NCBI RefSeq assembly: GCF_002858865.1
Contig: NZ_PJRR01000015.1
Span: forward strand, 1-64,000
Source: Caulobacter vibrioides
GTDB taxonomy: Bacteria; Pseudomonadota; Alphaproteobacteria; Caulobacterales; Caulobacteraceae
Length of the DNA stretch: 64,000 nucleotides
Reading direction: 5' to 3'
The translations under genes were made by a program, and so were the position numbers. Of the stretch, positions 25,614 to 33,627 are shown in pieces. The notes below the pieces were generated by a model. The model worked only from the letters and a program-made list of their open reading frames with translations, searched no databases and was not told the origin of the DNA. Positions within the stretch are counted from its first letter, which is position 1; each line of letters starts with the position of its first letter.

Positions 25614-27044
25614 TTACGCCCGCTCCTGCTGGGCCAGCACGCTCTTGCGCATGCCATAGGCCAGATAGACCACCGCCCCGATCAGGTGGGCGTAGAGGAA
25701 GTAGAGCTGGGTCTTCCCGGGCAGGCTGAGGAAGAGATAGAGGCAGCCCAGGATGCCGGCCGGGGCCACGATCGGCCACAGCGGGGTGGAGAACACCCGC
25801 GGACGGTTCGGCTCGCGCAGCCGCAGCAGGATCACCGAGGCGCCGACGGCGATGAAGGCCCACAGCGTGCCGGCGTTGGCCAGCTCTGCGATGTCCTTCA
25901 GCGACAAGAGGCCCGAGATCACCGCCGCCAGGACGCCGGTCAGCAGGGTCATCATCACCGGCGTGCCGGTCTTGGCGTTCACCTTCGATAGGGCGCGGGG
26001 CAGCAGGCCGTCGCGGGCCATCACGAAGAAGATCCGGCTCTGGCCGTACATGAAGGCCAGGATCACGGTCGGCAGGGCGATGACGGCGGCCAGGGCGACC
26101 AGCTGGGCGATCTTGCCGTGGTTCAGGCTCTCCAGGATGAAGACCAGCGGGGCCTCGCTCTTGGAGAAGACCTCGGTGCGCGAGGCGCCGATCGAGACGG
26201 CGGCGACGATCATGTAGATCGCCGTGCAGACGGCCATCGAGCCGACGATGCCGATGGTCAGGTCCCGCTTGGGGTTCTTGGTCTCCTCGGCGGCGGTCGA
26301 GACCGCGTCGAAGCCGTAGAAGGCGAAGAAGATCAGGCTGGCGGCGGCCATCACCCCGATCTTGGCGGCGTCGGCGGCAGCGCCCTCAGGCACATGGGCC
26401 TGGAAGCCGTTGGGCATGAACGGCGTGAAGTGGGCCAGGTTGAACGCCGGCAAGCAGAGCACGACAAAGACGATCAGGGCGATGATCTTCACGAAGACCA
26501 GCACCATGTTGACCGTGGCGCTCTCGCGGGTGCCCAGGGCCAGGAGGCCCGCCACCGCCATCGAGATGAAGACGGCCGGCAGATTGATCAGTCCGCCCTG
26601 GTGGGGTCCGGCCAGCAGGGCGTCGGGGAAGCCGATCATCTTGAACAGGCCATGGGCGTGGGCCGACCAGCCGACCGCCACCGCCGCGCAGACCAGGGTA
26701 TATTCGAGGATCAGGCTCCAGCCGACGAACCAGGCGACCGGCTCGCCCATCGCCGCATAGCTGTAGGTGTAGGCGCTGCCCGAGGCCGGGATCATGGTCG
26801 ACAGCTCGGCGTAGCACAGGGCCGCGCAGGCGCAGACGGCGCCGGCGATCAGGAAGGACAGGATCACGCCCGGCCCGGCCAGACCCGCCCCGACCCCGGT
26901 CAGGGTGTAGATGCCGGTGCCGACAATGGCCCCGACGCCCAGGGCCACCAGATGCGGCCAGCTCAGGGTCTTCTTCAGTTGGTGGCTGTCCGCATGGCCA
27001 GCGGTGATGGTGTCGATGGCCTTGCGGCGCGTCCAGAAGCTCAC
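25614..27044 (-). CDS. APC-family amino-acid permease (cationic amino-acid type)
   Basis: A 476-residue inner-membrane transporter with about 12 segments. It begins VSFWTRRKAID and continues LKKTLSWPHLVALGVGAIVG, the YfnA/CAT-like start, with GTGIYTLTGVGAG in TM1. ETKNPKRDLTIGI in the middle is a family hallmark. The reading frame is open far upstream, but GTG 27044 with GGAGGG about ten bases before it is the natural start, since the extension is Arg/Gly-rich shadow coding. A TAGAGCC-type hairpin repeat lies upstream. The transported amino acid is unknown. Confidence 0.93.
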   Translation of the reverse strand: MSFWTRRKAIDTITAGHADSHQLKKTLSWPHLVALGVGAIVGTGIYTLTGVGAGLAGPGVILSFLIAGAVCACAALCYAELSTMIPASGSAYTYSYAAMGEPVAWFVGWSLILEYTLVCAAVAVGWSAHAHGLFKMIGFPDALLAGPHQGGLINLPAVFISMAVAGLLALGTRESATVNMVLVFVKIIALIVFVVLCLPAFNLAHFTPFMPNGFQAHVPEGAAADAAKIGVMAAASLIFFAFYGFDAVSTAAEETKNPKRDLTIGIVGSMAVCTAIYMIVAAVSIGASRTEVFSKSEAPLVFILESLNHGKIAQLVALAAVIALPTVILAFMYGQSRIFFVMARDGLLPRALSKVNAKTGTPVMMTLLTGVLAAVISGLLSLKDIAELANAGTLWAFIAVGASVILLRLREPNRPRVFSTPLWPIVAPAGILGCLYLFLSLPGKTQLYFLYAHLIGAVVYLAYGMRKSVLAQQERA

Positions 27045-27124
27045 TTTGGGGGTCCCTCCGACCAGAGCATGGCAGCCGAAAGTGTCAGCGGTTTCGGCGT
27101 CCGCCATGCTCTGCAAATAGTAGC

Positions 27125-27170
27125 GAGCCTGTTTAACCGCTTCGGATCGAGATCCGAAGCGGACAGGCTC
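27125..27170. repeat. TAGAGCC-type hairpin repeat with TTAA bulge
   Basis: The left arm GAGCCTGT, then TTAA, then CCGCTTCGGATC pairs with GATCCGAAGCGG then ACAGGCTC, with only GA in the loop. The sole asymmetry is the TTAA in the left arm. The outer 8 bases and a four-base TTAW bulge recur at 63543-63594 with an unrelated inner stem. It lies between yeiH and the permease, both on the minus strand. Confidence 0.85.
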
Positions 27171-27217
27171 TCGATGCGGACCATGAAGCGGGTTTCGTTC
27201 CGCGCCAAGCCTCGACC

Positions 27218-28219
27218 TTAGAAGAAAATCCTCGTCAGGGCGTAGGCGAGGATCGCGACGGCCACCGTGAGCGTCACCAGCAGGATCGCCAGACGCGGCT
27301 TGACCTCGAGCAGGGCCTTGGGGCCGAGCTTGGCCGAGATGGCCCCCACACCGGCCAGCAGCAGGAAGCCCGAACAGGCGCCCAGGGCCGACACCAGGGC
27401 CGGCGGGATCAGATTGAGACCCCGGGCGGCGGCCAGGGCGGCGAAGCCCCAGACGAACAGCGGCGGAGCCTGCAGACCGGAGATCCGGCCGCCCTGGGCG
27501 GTGCGGGTCAGCATCAGGCCGATCAGCACCACGGCCGGGCCCAGCCACAGGATCCGCGACAGCTTGGCCAGGGCCGCCGTGCCCGCGACCTCCGGCGACA
27601 CCGAGGCCCCCGCGCCGGCCACCTGCGCCACGTCATGGATCGACAGGCCGAAGAAGACGCCGGCCTGGTGGGCGGTCAGGCCCAGGGCGTTGGCGATCGG
27701 CGGATAGGCCAGCATGGCCACGGTCGAGAGCAGGTTGACCCCGACAATGACCAGGGCCGTCGTGCGCTGGTTCTCGGGGCTGGACGGGGCGGCCTGCGAG
27801 GCGGCCAGAGCCGCCGAAGCGCCGCAGATCGAGCAGGCGGCCGCCGCGATCAGGGCCTCGGCCAGCGGCAGGCCCAGGGCCGCGCCGGCCAAGGCTCCGA
27901 TCCCGAGGCCGCCCAGCACCACCGCACCGCTGGCCAGCACGGCCGGACCGCCCAGGGCGGCGAACTCGCTCCAGCTGATCTGGGCGCCCATCATGGCCAC
28001 GCCCAGCCGCAGGCCCGGCTTGGCGAACACGTCGAGCCCCGCGCCCAGCTGCCCCTGCAGACCCAGCGCGCCCAGCATCATGCCCAGCACCACCGCCAGC
28101 AGCGGGGCCGGGGCGTGCAGGCTCTGGGACAGGAGCTTGGCCAGCACCGCCATCAACAGACCGGCCAGCAGGCCAGGCCCGATGCGGGCGGCGCCCAGGC
28201 GCAGGGCCGCGGCGGTCAT
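27218..28219 (-). CDS. YeiH-family (UPF0324) membrane protein
   Basis: A 333-residue inner-membrane protein of the YeiH family, sometimes annotated as a putative sulfate exporter. It shows about ten hydrophobic segments. Conserved-looking stretches are PLLAVVLGMMLGALG near residue 40, AAACSICGASAALAAS near 115, and FFGLSIHDVAQVAGAG near 165. The frame is open upstream but those residues are Arg-rich shadow. ATG 28219 overlaps the preceding gene by four bases (ATGA). A divergent Lrp regulator suggests control by an amino acid or sulfur compound, an inference. The substrate is not known from sequence. Confidence 0.9.
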   Translation of the reverse strand: MTAAALRLGAARIGPGLLAGLLMAVLAKLLSQSLHAPAPLLAVVLGMMLGALGLQGQLGAGLDVFAKPGLRLGVAMMGAQISWSEFAALGGPAVLASGAVVLGGLGIGALAGAALGLPLAEALIAAAACSICGASAALAASQAAPSSPENQRTTALVIVGVNLLSTVAMLAYPPIANALGLTAHQAGVFFGLSIHDVAQVAGAGASVSPEVAGTAALAKLSRILWLGPAVVLIGLMLTRTAQGGRISGLQAPPLFVWGFAALAAARGLNLIPPALVSALGACSGFLLLAGVGAISAKLGPKALLEVKPRLAILLVTLTVAVAILAYALTRIFF

Positions 28220-28473
28220 CCGCGGACGGTGTCGCCGCTGATCGGGGCGGCGGCGAAGGGCGCGTCGGCCTTGGCGCAACGGTTGCTCAGACGCTCGTGC
28301 AGGCGGCGCACGGTCTGGCTGCCGGTGCGCTCGAAGGCGAAGGGCAGGACGCCATGGATGAGGCAGGCCAGACCCGCGCCCAGCAGGGTGAAGCCAAAGC
28401 TCCAGGCCACGCCCATGTGCTGGGCGTAGGTCTCGCCCACCGATTTGGGATGACGCGTGAACGACAGGTCCAT
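28216..28473 (-). CDS. DUF6356-type small membrane protein
   Basis: An 85-residue protein with one or two membrane segments (SFGFTLLGAGLACLIHGVLP) and a basic C-terminal part (QTVRRLHERLSNRC). The order HMGVAWSFGF then HGVLPFAF is typical of DUF6356. It is translationally coupled to yeiH by a four-base overlap and divergent from the Lrp gene. Function is unknown; a role accessory to YeiH is possible from the coupling. Confidence 0.8.
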   Translation of the reverse strand: MDLSFTRHPKSVGETYAQHMGVAWSFGFTLLGAGLACLIHGVLPFAFERTGSQTVRRLHERLSNRCAKADAPFAAAPISGDTVRG

Positions 28474-28562
28474 GGATGCCCCGCTGGCTGAAACCGAGGC
28501 GTTCTAGAATGGCGCGGATTCGGAGAAAGGCATTGTTTGAAAGGTTACCATTTCCGGGATAT

Positions 28563-28579
28563 GGAGAATTTTGTTCTCC
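28563..28579. promoter_or_regulatory. Candidate Lrp operator in divergent gap
   Basis: GGAGAA-TTTTG-TTCTCC is a perfect 6-base inverted repeat with an AT-rich centre, placed between the DUF6356 start (28473) and the Lrp-type start (28598). Lrp-family sites often have symmetric arms around an AT-rich core. It is close enough to serve autoregulation and divergent control. Confidence 0.5.
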
Positions 28580-28597
28580 CTGAAAGCGGATTTCGAG

Positions 28598-29065
28598 ATG
28601 ATTGATCTTGATCAAATCGACCGCCGCCTGCTGGCCATCCTGCAGGAGGACGCCACGGTCCCGATCGCCGAGCTGGCCGAGCGGGTCGGCCTGAGCCAGA
28701 CCCCCTGCTGGAAGCGGGTGCGCCGCCTGCAGGACGCCGGGGTGATCACCGCCCGCGTCGCCCTCCTGGACCGTGAGGCCCTGGACCTGGGCCTGACCGT
28801 CTTCGTCGCCGTCAAGACCGGCCACCACGACGAGGGCTGGCTGAACCAGTTCGCCGCCGGCGCCAGCGCCCTGCCCGAGGTGGTCGAGTTCTACCGGATG
28901 AGCGGCGATGTCGACTATCTCCTCAAGGTCGTGGTCAAGGACATCGCCGCCTATGACCGCTTCTACAAACGCCTGATCGCCACCGCCCCGCTGACCGACG
29001 TCTCGTCCAGCTTTGCGATGGAGCAGATCAAGTTCACCACCGCCCTGCCGATCGCCCCGACCTGA
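28598..29065 (+). CDS. Lrp/AsnC-family transcriptional regulator
   Basis: A 155-residue regulator with an N-terminal helix-turn-helix (IDRRLLAILQEDATVPIAEL, then VGLSQTPCWKRVRRLQDAGVI) and a C-terminal RAM ligand domain (YRMSGDVDYLLKVVVKDIAAY). ATG 28598 matches the usual family start; a TTG at 28571 lies too close to the GGAG. The divergent yeiH unit is its likely target. Ligand is probably an amino acid. Confidence 0.92.
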   Translation: MIDLDQIDRRLLAILQEDATVPIAELAERVGLSQTPCWKRVRRLQDAGVITARVALLDREALDLGLTVFVAVKTGHHDEGWLNQFAAGASALPEVVEFYRMSGDVDYLLKVVVKDIAAYDRFYKRLIATAPLTDVSSSFAMEQIKFTTALPIAPT

Positions 29066-29076
29066 GGGGCGGGTCC

Positions 29077-29201
29077 AAAATCCTCCCCCCAGCGGGGGAG
29101 GTGTCCGCGCAGCGGACGGAGGGGGAAGTCCTGCTGAGCTTGCCCCTTCCCCCTCCGTCGTCTCTTCGAGCCGACACCTCCCCCGCTGGGGGAAGGATTT
29201 T
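29077..29201. repeat. Family C repeat, copy 1 (C/G-run palindrome)
   Basis: AAAATCCTCCCCC...GGGGGAGGTGTC at the left is mirrored by GACACCTCCCCC...GGGGAAGGATTTT at the right, with an inner GCGGACGGAGGGGG / CCCCCTCCGTCG pair. The outer arms could form a long stem. It lies just after the Lrp gene and may act as a terminator. Related copies are at 45229-45355 and 58272-58410, with a short one at 44390-44416. Confidence 0.8.
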
Positions 29202-29721
29202 CGGCGCGTTTCACCGGCTTCACACGGTTTCCCGCTGAAGGTTCGAAAAGGGATGCGGAGCGCCGGACATCCGTCCGGAGAAGATTGTGTTGTTACCGTT
29301 TCGACGAAGCCCGAACGCTCCGCGCAGCCGTTATCCGCCAGCGTCCCGTCGGGTGGCCCTGTTCAGGCCTTACCGGGACCCGGGCGCTTCTGTTTCCAGA
29401 AGCCCCAGCGATCGAAGAGGACGGGCTTTCAGCCAGACACGCCCTTTTGCCTTCAACCACGCCGACGGCGGGCGGGTCTGGCCAGCAACCAGATCCCCGG
29501 ACCGTTCGAGTATCCCCCTCGAACCTCGTCCCGCTCGACCGCCCCCCGCCGCCGCAAATGGTCGCTGGCCACGCGCCCTTTCCTCGCGACGAGGTGGAAC
29601 CATTGTGCGGGTGATCTCAACGCCGGGGATAGGTTGGCGCGTAAAAGTGACAAGGCGTTGATTTCGTTGGGATCGGCGTCGCCAATTCCGAGCGTTCACG
29701 CCCGCCAATCCCCGTAAGCTC
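29202..29721. other. 520-base gap, no convincing gene; unexplained
   Basis: Open frames exist on the plus strand (TTG 29285 and GTG 29287) and on the minus strand, but their third-position GC is far below that of neighbouring genes and none has a ribosome site or a recognisable domain. The segment is not made of the A, B or C repeats. Short palindromes occur, such as TTCGAG-TATCCCC-CTCGAA near 29507. It could be a structured RNA, a decayed gene or spacer. I found no tmRNA, RNase P or SRP RNA signature. Confidence 0.4.
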
Positions 29722-29834
29722 ATGTCATCCCGGGCGGCGAAGCCGACCCGGGACCCAGGGGTTGCAAGAGCGCCGCGCTTGGTCACCCCCTGGGTCCCGG
29801 CGCTCCGCGCTGCGCGCTGCGGCCGGGATGACAC
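29722..29834 (+). repeat. Family A repeat, copy 1 (cloverleaf-like)
   Basis: GTCATCCCGG ... CCGGGACCCAGGGG ... CCCTGGGTCCCGG ... CCGGGATGAC. The outer and inner pairs nest, and each junction holds a small hairpin (GCGGCGAAGCCG on the left, CGCGCTGCGCGCTGCGG on the right), giving a four-arm fold. Other copies are at 33504, 34129, 38923 and 56434, all in this orientation. Confidence 0.88.
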
Positions 29835-29889
29835 GAGAGGGGTGGCGGACGCTGTGCTTCTCCCCCCATCGGGGGATGAGAAAGGGCCG

Positions 29890-30072
29890 CTACCGCTTCT
29901 TGCCCAGCTCCGCGGCGATGTCCTTGGTCATGCGCCCGACCTTGCGGTGGGCGGCGGTGATCTGGTCGCGGGTCACGCCCCAGCGCTTCATCCAGTATTC
30001 GACGGCCTGGCGCTCGGTGAGATCCAGGCGGTCCTTGTCGATGAAGCCGCGCTTGTCTTTCAGGCCGGCCAT
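29890..30072 (-). CDS. DUF3606 small protein
   Basis: A 60-residue protein reading FIDKDRLDLTERQAVEYW then GVTRDQITAAHRKVG, the DUF3606 pattern (often described as helix-turn-helix-like). The ATG shares one base with the stop of the 58-residue gene upstream (TAATG), so the two are translationally coupled. It is a Lys/Arg-rich soluble protein. Function unknown. Confidence 0.88.
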   Translation of the reverse strand: MAGLKDKRGFIDKDRLDLTERQAVEYWMKRWGVTRDQITAAHRKVGRMTKDIAAELGKKR

Positions 30073-30248
30073 TATCGGGTCATCCAGGGCTTTGAGTTTC
30101 CCGCCGCGATGCCGGCGGCCTGCTGCCGCTGAAACTTCCCGCCCCGAGGCGGCTTGGGCCGCGCGTCGAGCGCCGCCTGCTTCAGGCGCAGGGCGCGCTG
30201 GATCGGGGTCTCGTCAAGGGGCGCTTCGGGGGGCGGGGCGGTGGTCAT
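30072..30248 (-). CDS. 58-residue conserved-style small protein
   Basis: ATG 30246-30248 opens a frame of 58 residues: MTTAPPPEAPLDETPIQRAL, then Lys/Arg-rich ARPKPPRGGKFQRQ, ending NSKPWMTR. The basic PKPPRGGKFQR...KPWM style recurs in short alphaproteobacterial proteins of unknown role. Coding is supported by GC3-rich codons and the TAATG coupling to the DUF3606 gene. It has no membrane segment. A nucleic-acid-binding role is possible from charge only. Confidence 0.75.
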   Translation of the reverse strand: MTTAPPPEAPLDETPIQRALRLKQAALDARPKPPRGGKFQRQQAAGIAAGNSKPWMTR

Positions 30249-30664
30249 GGGGAGAGCCTAGCCCTCTTCCGCTTCCAGGGGGAGTCGTGGCTGCCGGCCG
30301 GAACTCCCCATGCCGCCATGCCGAGTACAAAGTGGACCTGCCCGACCCTAAACACCCGATCTCCCCGGCGAATGCCGGGGCCCAGATTCATCCGGGACGA
30401 CTGGAGTGAATGCGCCTTGAGGCCTTGCCGAGAGACAAGCGCTGGTGGGTTCGATCTGGACCCCGGCATTCGCCGGGGAGGTCGGATGTTGGGGAAGGCC
30501 CGTGAGCGCCCCTTCCCGCCTCGGGAAGGGAGCCATCCTTACATCTCACGGCGAGACGATCGCCAGCCTGTCCAGGTCACGACAGGCATGCCCTAGGGCC
30601 AGCGCGCAAGTCGCATCGGGCGACTATTTCTCCAGCCACCCGATGCCGCTTACCCTGTGGAACT
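30249..30664. other. 416-base gap containing a family B repeat
   Basis: No gene is supported. The gap holds a family B inverted repeat (30355-30484) and a short C/G palindrome near 30509-30535 (CCCCTTCCCGCCTCGGGAAGGG). The rest shows nothing I can name. Confidence 0.6.
30355..30484. repeat. Family B repeat, copy 1
   Basis: The left arm CTCCCCGGCGAATGCCGGGG (itself a hairpin) is followed by CCCAGATTC. The right arm TCTGGACCCCGG then CATTCGCCGGGGAG mirrors it. Both arms can fold alone or pair with each other. GATTC after the left arm is a GANTC (CcrM) methylation site. The second copy is at 54420-54549. Confidence 0.85.
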
Positions 30665-31300
30665 TCAGACTCCGGCGTCGAAAGCCGCCGTGAAACCGAA
30701 GCAGAGAGCGTTGGTGTTGTCACGCACCATAAACGTCCCGTAGGCCAGCGCCCATTTTAGGTTCTGGTTAGCGTTTAGAGGCGCGATGCCTGAAAGGGTC
30801 GAGGACACACCCAAGTTCAGGTCGGTCTCTTCGATCATCAAGCTAAGGATCTTGGCCACAACGACGGCGTTCGACGGCAAGTCCTGAGCTTGGAGATAGT
30901 CCGAAAGGATACCCTGGACACATTCGGCATCCTGTGGGTTGCTGAGGTCGATGACGATGCCCGAGGTCGGTGGACAAGGTGTGAAATCTGGATACCGCGC
31001 GGTGAAGATCGACGTCGCCTTAGTCTTCAACGCTGCTAGGGTTGTCTTGAGCGCAGCCTGTAGACCATCATCACCATCTGCTTGGAGCTGCGTACCCTCG
31101 AGTGTCCTCGCTTCTTTGGCCGCTCGCGTGAACTTGGGCGTCTCATAGTAGACCCTATAGACGCCATTGCTCAAAACGGGGGCCACACCGGCGATCTTTT
31201 CGATTTGGGCAATGGTCGTGGTGACGTTGGTCGCCACTGTCGCGATCTGTTGGGCCATCGACAGAATCGTTGTCCCGACGTCCGATCCACCGCTACTCAT
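30665..31300 (-). CDS. Unrecognised 211-residue protein
   Basis: I do not recognise this protein. It begins MSSGGSDVGTTILSMAQQIA, is rich in Ala and Thr at the N-terminus, and contains VYRVYYETPKFTRAAKEART and a Cys-containing DFTPCPPTSG. It ends FGFTAAFDAGV. No classical signal peptide or long membrane segment is evident; the hydrophobic stretch near 20-35 is Thr-rich. CAGGAGGA precedes the ATG. Codon third positions are less GC-rich than in neighbours, as in the adjacent XRE gene, suggesting recent acquisition. The two genes are in tandem 71 bases apart. Confidence 0.75.
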   Translation of the reverse strand: MSSGGSDVGTTILSMAQQIATVATNVTTTIAQIEKIAGVAPVLSNGVYRVYYETPKFTRAAKEARTLEGTQLQADGDDGLQAALKTTLAALKTKATSIFTARYPDFTPCPPTSGIVIDLSNPQDAECVQGILSDYLQAQDLPSNAVVVAKILSLMIEETDLNLGVSSTLSGIAPLNANQNLKWALAYGTFMVRDNTNALCFGFTAAFDAGV

Positions 31301-31371
31301 AGGCTTATCCTCCTGTTTTAGCTGAATATTTCAGCGAAATAACTTTGGGAGGCATAATTGATAAATGCAAT

Positions 31372-31767
31372 TTATACATGTTGCGCCTTGCGCAAATCTG
31401 ACGAGGAACTTTGCGGATCATGCAAGGAGTCAGCGCGGACAACCGTCAGGAACCGCGTCAGCGCAATCTTGGCATCGTTGGCGTAAGGCATCAGGGCGCC
31501 TAACACCTGCTGGTCGTCGGCGGAATGAGCTTGTCGTTTATGGTCTTCTGGATGGCCACGCCCAAGCACCAACCAATCCATCGAGACATCCAGGACCTCG
31601 CACACGCTGATAACGTGGCTCAGTGACATGGCGCCGCCTTTCTTCCAGCGGCTTAGGGCGCTCTCGTGAACACCCAGCTCGTAGGCCAGAGCCAGCATCT
31701 TCCGGATGCCCCGGAGAGCAATCGCCTCCCGCAAGCGCGCACTCATCGTATCGATGCGCCTGATCAT
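31372..31767 (-). CDS. XRE-family helix-turn-helix regulator
   Basis: A 131-residue protein with an HTH at about 8-62: MSARLREAIALRGIRKMLAL, then LGVHESALSRWKKGG and VSMDWLVLGRG. That form is common in phage- or island-type Cro/CI-like regulators. The C-terminal half is not a known peptidase or ligand domain. ATG 31767 has AGGGGA five bases upstream; a GTG at 31788 is possible. It precedes the unrecognised gene at 30665 on the same strand and may control it. Codon use is weaker than the genome norm. Confidence 0.82.
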   Translation of the reverse strand: MIRRIDTMSARLREAIALRGIRKMLALAYELGVHESALSRWKKGGAMSLSHVISVCEVLDVSMDWLVLGRGHPEDHKRQAHSADDQQVLGALMPYANDAKIALTRFLTVVRADSLHDPQSSSSDLRKAQHV

Positions 31768-31882
31768 CGCATTCCCCTGGACACCCACGCTCCCCTAACG
31801 CGAGGTGAGAAGCTTGGACAACCTTGCCGGATCGTCAGTGTCATTAAGCACAAGGCGAAACTTTGGAGATCGAGCGCGAAAC

Positions 31883-31915
31883 AAAAAAGGCGGAGCCTCG
31901 CGGCCCCGCCCTCTC
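31883..31915 (-). terminator. Terminator of the aldehyde dehydrogenase gene
   Basis: On the minus strand GGCGGGGCC-GCGA-GGCTCCGCC is followed by TTTTTTGTTTC. It sits 26 bases after the aldehyde dehydrogenase stop. Stem and T-run are both clear. Confidence 0.85.
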
Positions 31916-31940
31916 CAAATCCCGCGAACTCAGAGCAAAC

Positions 31941-33380
31941 CTACTCCGCCGCCACCTTCGCCGAGTAGCCGAGGATCGCCTTGGTCTCCAGGAACTCGCC
32001 GAAGGCGTGGTCGCCCCACTCGCGGCCGTTGCCGCTCATCTTGTAGCCGCCGAACGGGGCCATCAGGTCGGGGCCGGCGCCGTTGAGGGTGACCTGGCCG
32101 GCGCGCAGGCGGCTGGCCACCTTGCGGACCGCGTCCTGGTCGCCGCCCGAGACATAGGCCGCCAGGCCGTACTCGGTGTCGTTGCCGACGGTGACGGCTT
32201 CATCCACCGTGTCGTAGCCCAGGATCGAGACCACCGGGCCGAAGATCTCTTCCTTGGCGATGGTCATCTCGTTGGTGACATTGGCGAAGACGGTCGGCTT
32301 GACGTAGTAGCCCTTGTCCAGGCCTTCGGGACGGCCGACGCCGCCGGTGACCAGGGTGGCGCCCTCGTCGATCCCCTTCTGGATCAGGCCCTGGATCTTG
32401 TTCCACTGGGTCTCGGAGACCACCGGGCCCATCTTGTGGTTGCCGTTGGGGTCGCCGACCGTGTGGGCCTCGGCCGCGGCCTTGGCGATGGCGATCACCT
32501 CGTCCATGCGCTGGCCGGGCACCAGCATACGGGTGGGGGCGTTGCACGACTGGCCCGAGTTCAGCATCACCGAGGCCACGCCGCCGGCGACGGCCTTCTG
32601 GAAATCGGCGTCGTCGAGGATGATGTTGGGGCTCTTGCCGCCCAGCTCCTGGTGGACGCGCTTGACGGTCGGGGCGGCGTTCTTGGCCACCTCGATGCCG
32701 GCGCGGGTCGAACCGGTGAACGAGACCATGTCGACTTCCGGATGGCTGGACAGGGCCGCGCCGACCGTGGGGCCGTCGCCGTTGACCAGGTTGAACACCC
32801 CGGCCGGAACCCCGGCGGCGTGCAGGATCTCGGTCCAGATATAGCCGCTGAACGGCGCGATTTCCGAGGGCTTGAGCACCATGGTGCAGCCGGTGGCGAT
32901 GGCGGGACCCACCTTGCAGGCGATCTGGTTCACCGGCCAGTTCCACGGCGTGATGAAGGCGCAGACGCCGATCGGCTCCTTGACGATGCGGGTCGTGCCG
33001 CGGTCTTCCTCGAACTTGTAGCCCTTGAGCACGGCGGCGGCGGTCTGGACGTGGCCGATGCCCATGGCGGCCTGGGCGCGCTGGGCCAGCCACGCGGGGG
33101 CGCCCATCTCCTCGGTGATGGCCTTGGCCATATCCTCGAAGCGCTTCTGATATTCGGCGATGATGCGCTCGAGGATGTCGATGCGCTCTTCGCGGCTGGT
33201 CTGGCTGAAGCTGGCGAAGGCCTTGCGGGCGGCGCGGACGGCCTTGTCGACATCGGCTTCCGAGCCCATCGAGATGACGCCGCAAACCTCTTCGGTGGCC
33301 GGGTTGATGACGTCCAGCGTCTTGGGCTGGGCCGGGTCGACCCAGGCGCCGTCGATATAGAACTTCGTATACTCGCGCAT
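31941..33380 (-). CDS. NAD(P)-dependent aldehyde dehydrogenase
   Basis: A 479-residue enzyme oxidising aldehydes to acids. The general base Glu is in VHQELGGKSPN, the nucleophile Cys in NSGQSCNAPTRML, and the cofactor region has PFGGYKMSGNGRE near the C-terminus and ITPWNWPVNQIACK in the middle. Length matches the family. It is monocistronic with its own terminator. The substrate cannot be told; a role in aromatic aldehyde oxidation next to feruloyl-CoA chemistry is conceivable but the genes lie over 20 kb apart. Confidence 0.94.
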   Translation of the reverse strand: MREYTKFYIDGAWVDPAQPKTLDVINPATEEVCGVISMGSEADVDKAVRAARKAFASFSQTSREERIDILERIIAEYQKRFEDMAKAITEEMGAPAWLAQRAQAAMGIGHVQTAAAVLKGYKFEEDRGTTRIVKEPIGVCAFITPWNWPVNQIACKVGPAIATGCTMVLKPSEIAPFSGYIWTEILHAAGVPAGVFNLVNGDGPTVGAALSSHPEVDMVSFTGSTRAGIEVAKNAAPTVKRVHQELGGKSPNIILDDADFQKAVAGGVASVMLNSGQSCNAPTRMLVPGQRMDEVIAIAKAAAEAHTVGDPNGNHKMGPVVSETQWNKIQGLIQKGIDEGATLVTGGVGRPEGLDKGYYVKPTVFANVTNEMTIAKEEIFGPVVSILGYDTVDEAVTVGNDTEYGLAAYVSGGDQDAVRKVASRLRAGQVTLNGAGPDLMAPFGGYKMSGNGREWGDHAFGEFLETKAILGYSAKVAAE

Positions 33381-33503
33381 GCCTTCGCTCCTGCCCTGTG
33401 GGTCCGCTCTAGTTGGGAGACGCGGCGGACGGTTTCAAACAGCCATTTAATGTGATCGGCGTTCAGGTGGGAAGGGGGCGTCTTTCGATCGACGCTCCAT
33501 AAT

Positions 33504-33622
33504 TCGTGTCATCCCGGACGCGCCGCAGGCGTGATCCGGGACCCAGGGGTTGCGTGAGCGCCGTGCCGGCGGCCCCTGGGTCCCGGCTCTACGCGCTGCG
33601 CGCTTCGGCCGGGATGACACGA
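33504..33622 (+). repeat. Family A repeat, copy 2
   Basis: TCGTGTCATCCCGG ... CCGGGACCCAGGGG ... CCCCTGGGTCCCGG ... CCGGGATGACACGA, with a GCGCCGCAGGCG side hairpin. It ends six bases from the stop of the Nudix gene at 33628. Confidence 0.88.
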
Positions 33623-33627
33623 AGGGG

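Noticed and set aside
27045-27548. N-terminal extension of the amino-acid permease frame
   Set aside because: The extra residues are the shadow of the yeiH-type gene and a hairpin repeat; a GTG with GGAGGG gives a family-like start.
28220-28828. N-terminal extension of the YeiH frame
   Set aside because: It overlaps DUF6356 and the divergent Lrp gene; the ATG at 28219 with ATGA coupling is better.
29013-29717. Plus-strand open frame of 234 codons
   Set aside because: It begins inside the Lrp gene and a family C repeat and continues with weak codon bias; no domain or ribosome site.
29202-29721. tmRNA, RNase P RNA or SRP RNA in the unexplained gap
   Set aside because: I looked for their conserved core sequences on both strands and found none.
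29077-30540. CRISPR array or insertion sequence in the repeat-rich gap
   Set aside because: Repeats are single palindromes of different families, without regular spacers, terminal inverted repeats or a transposase.
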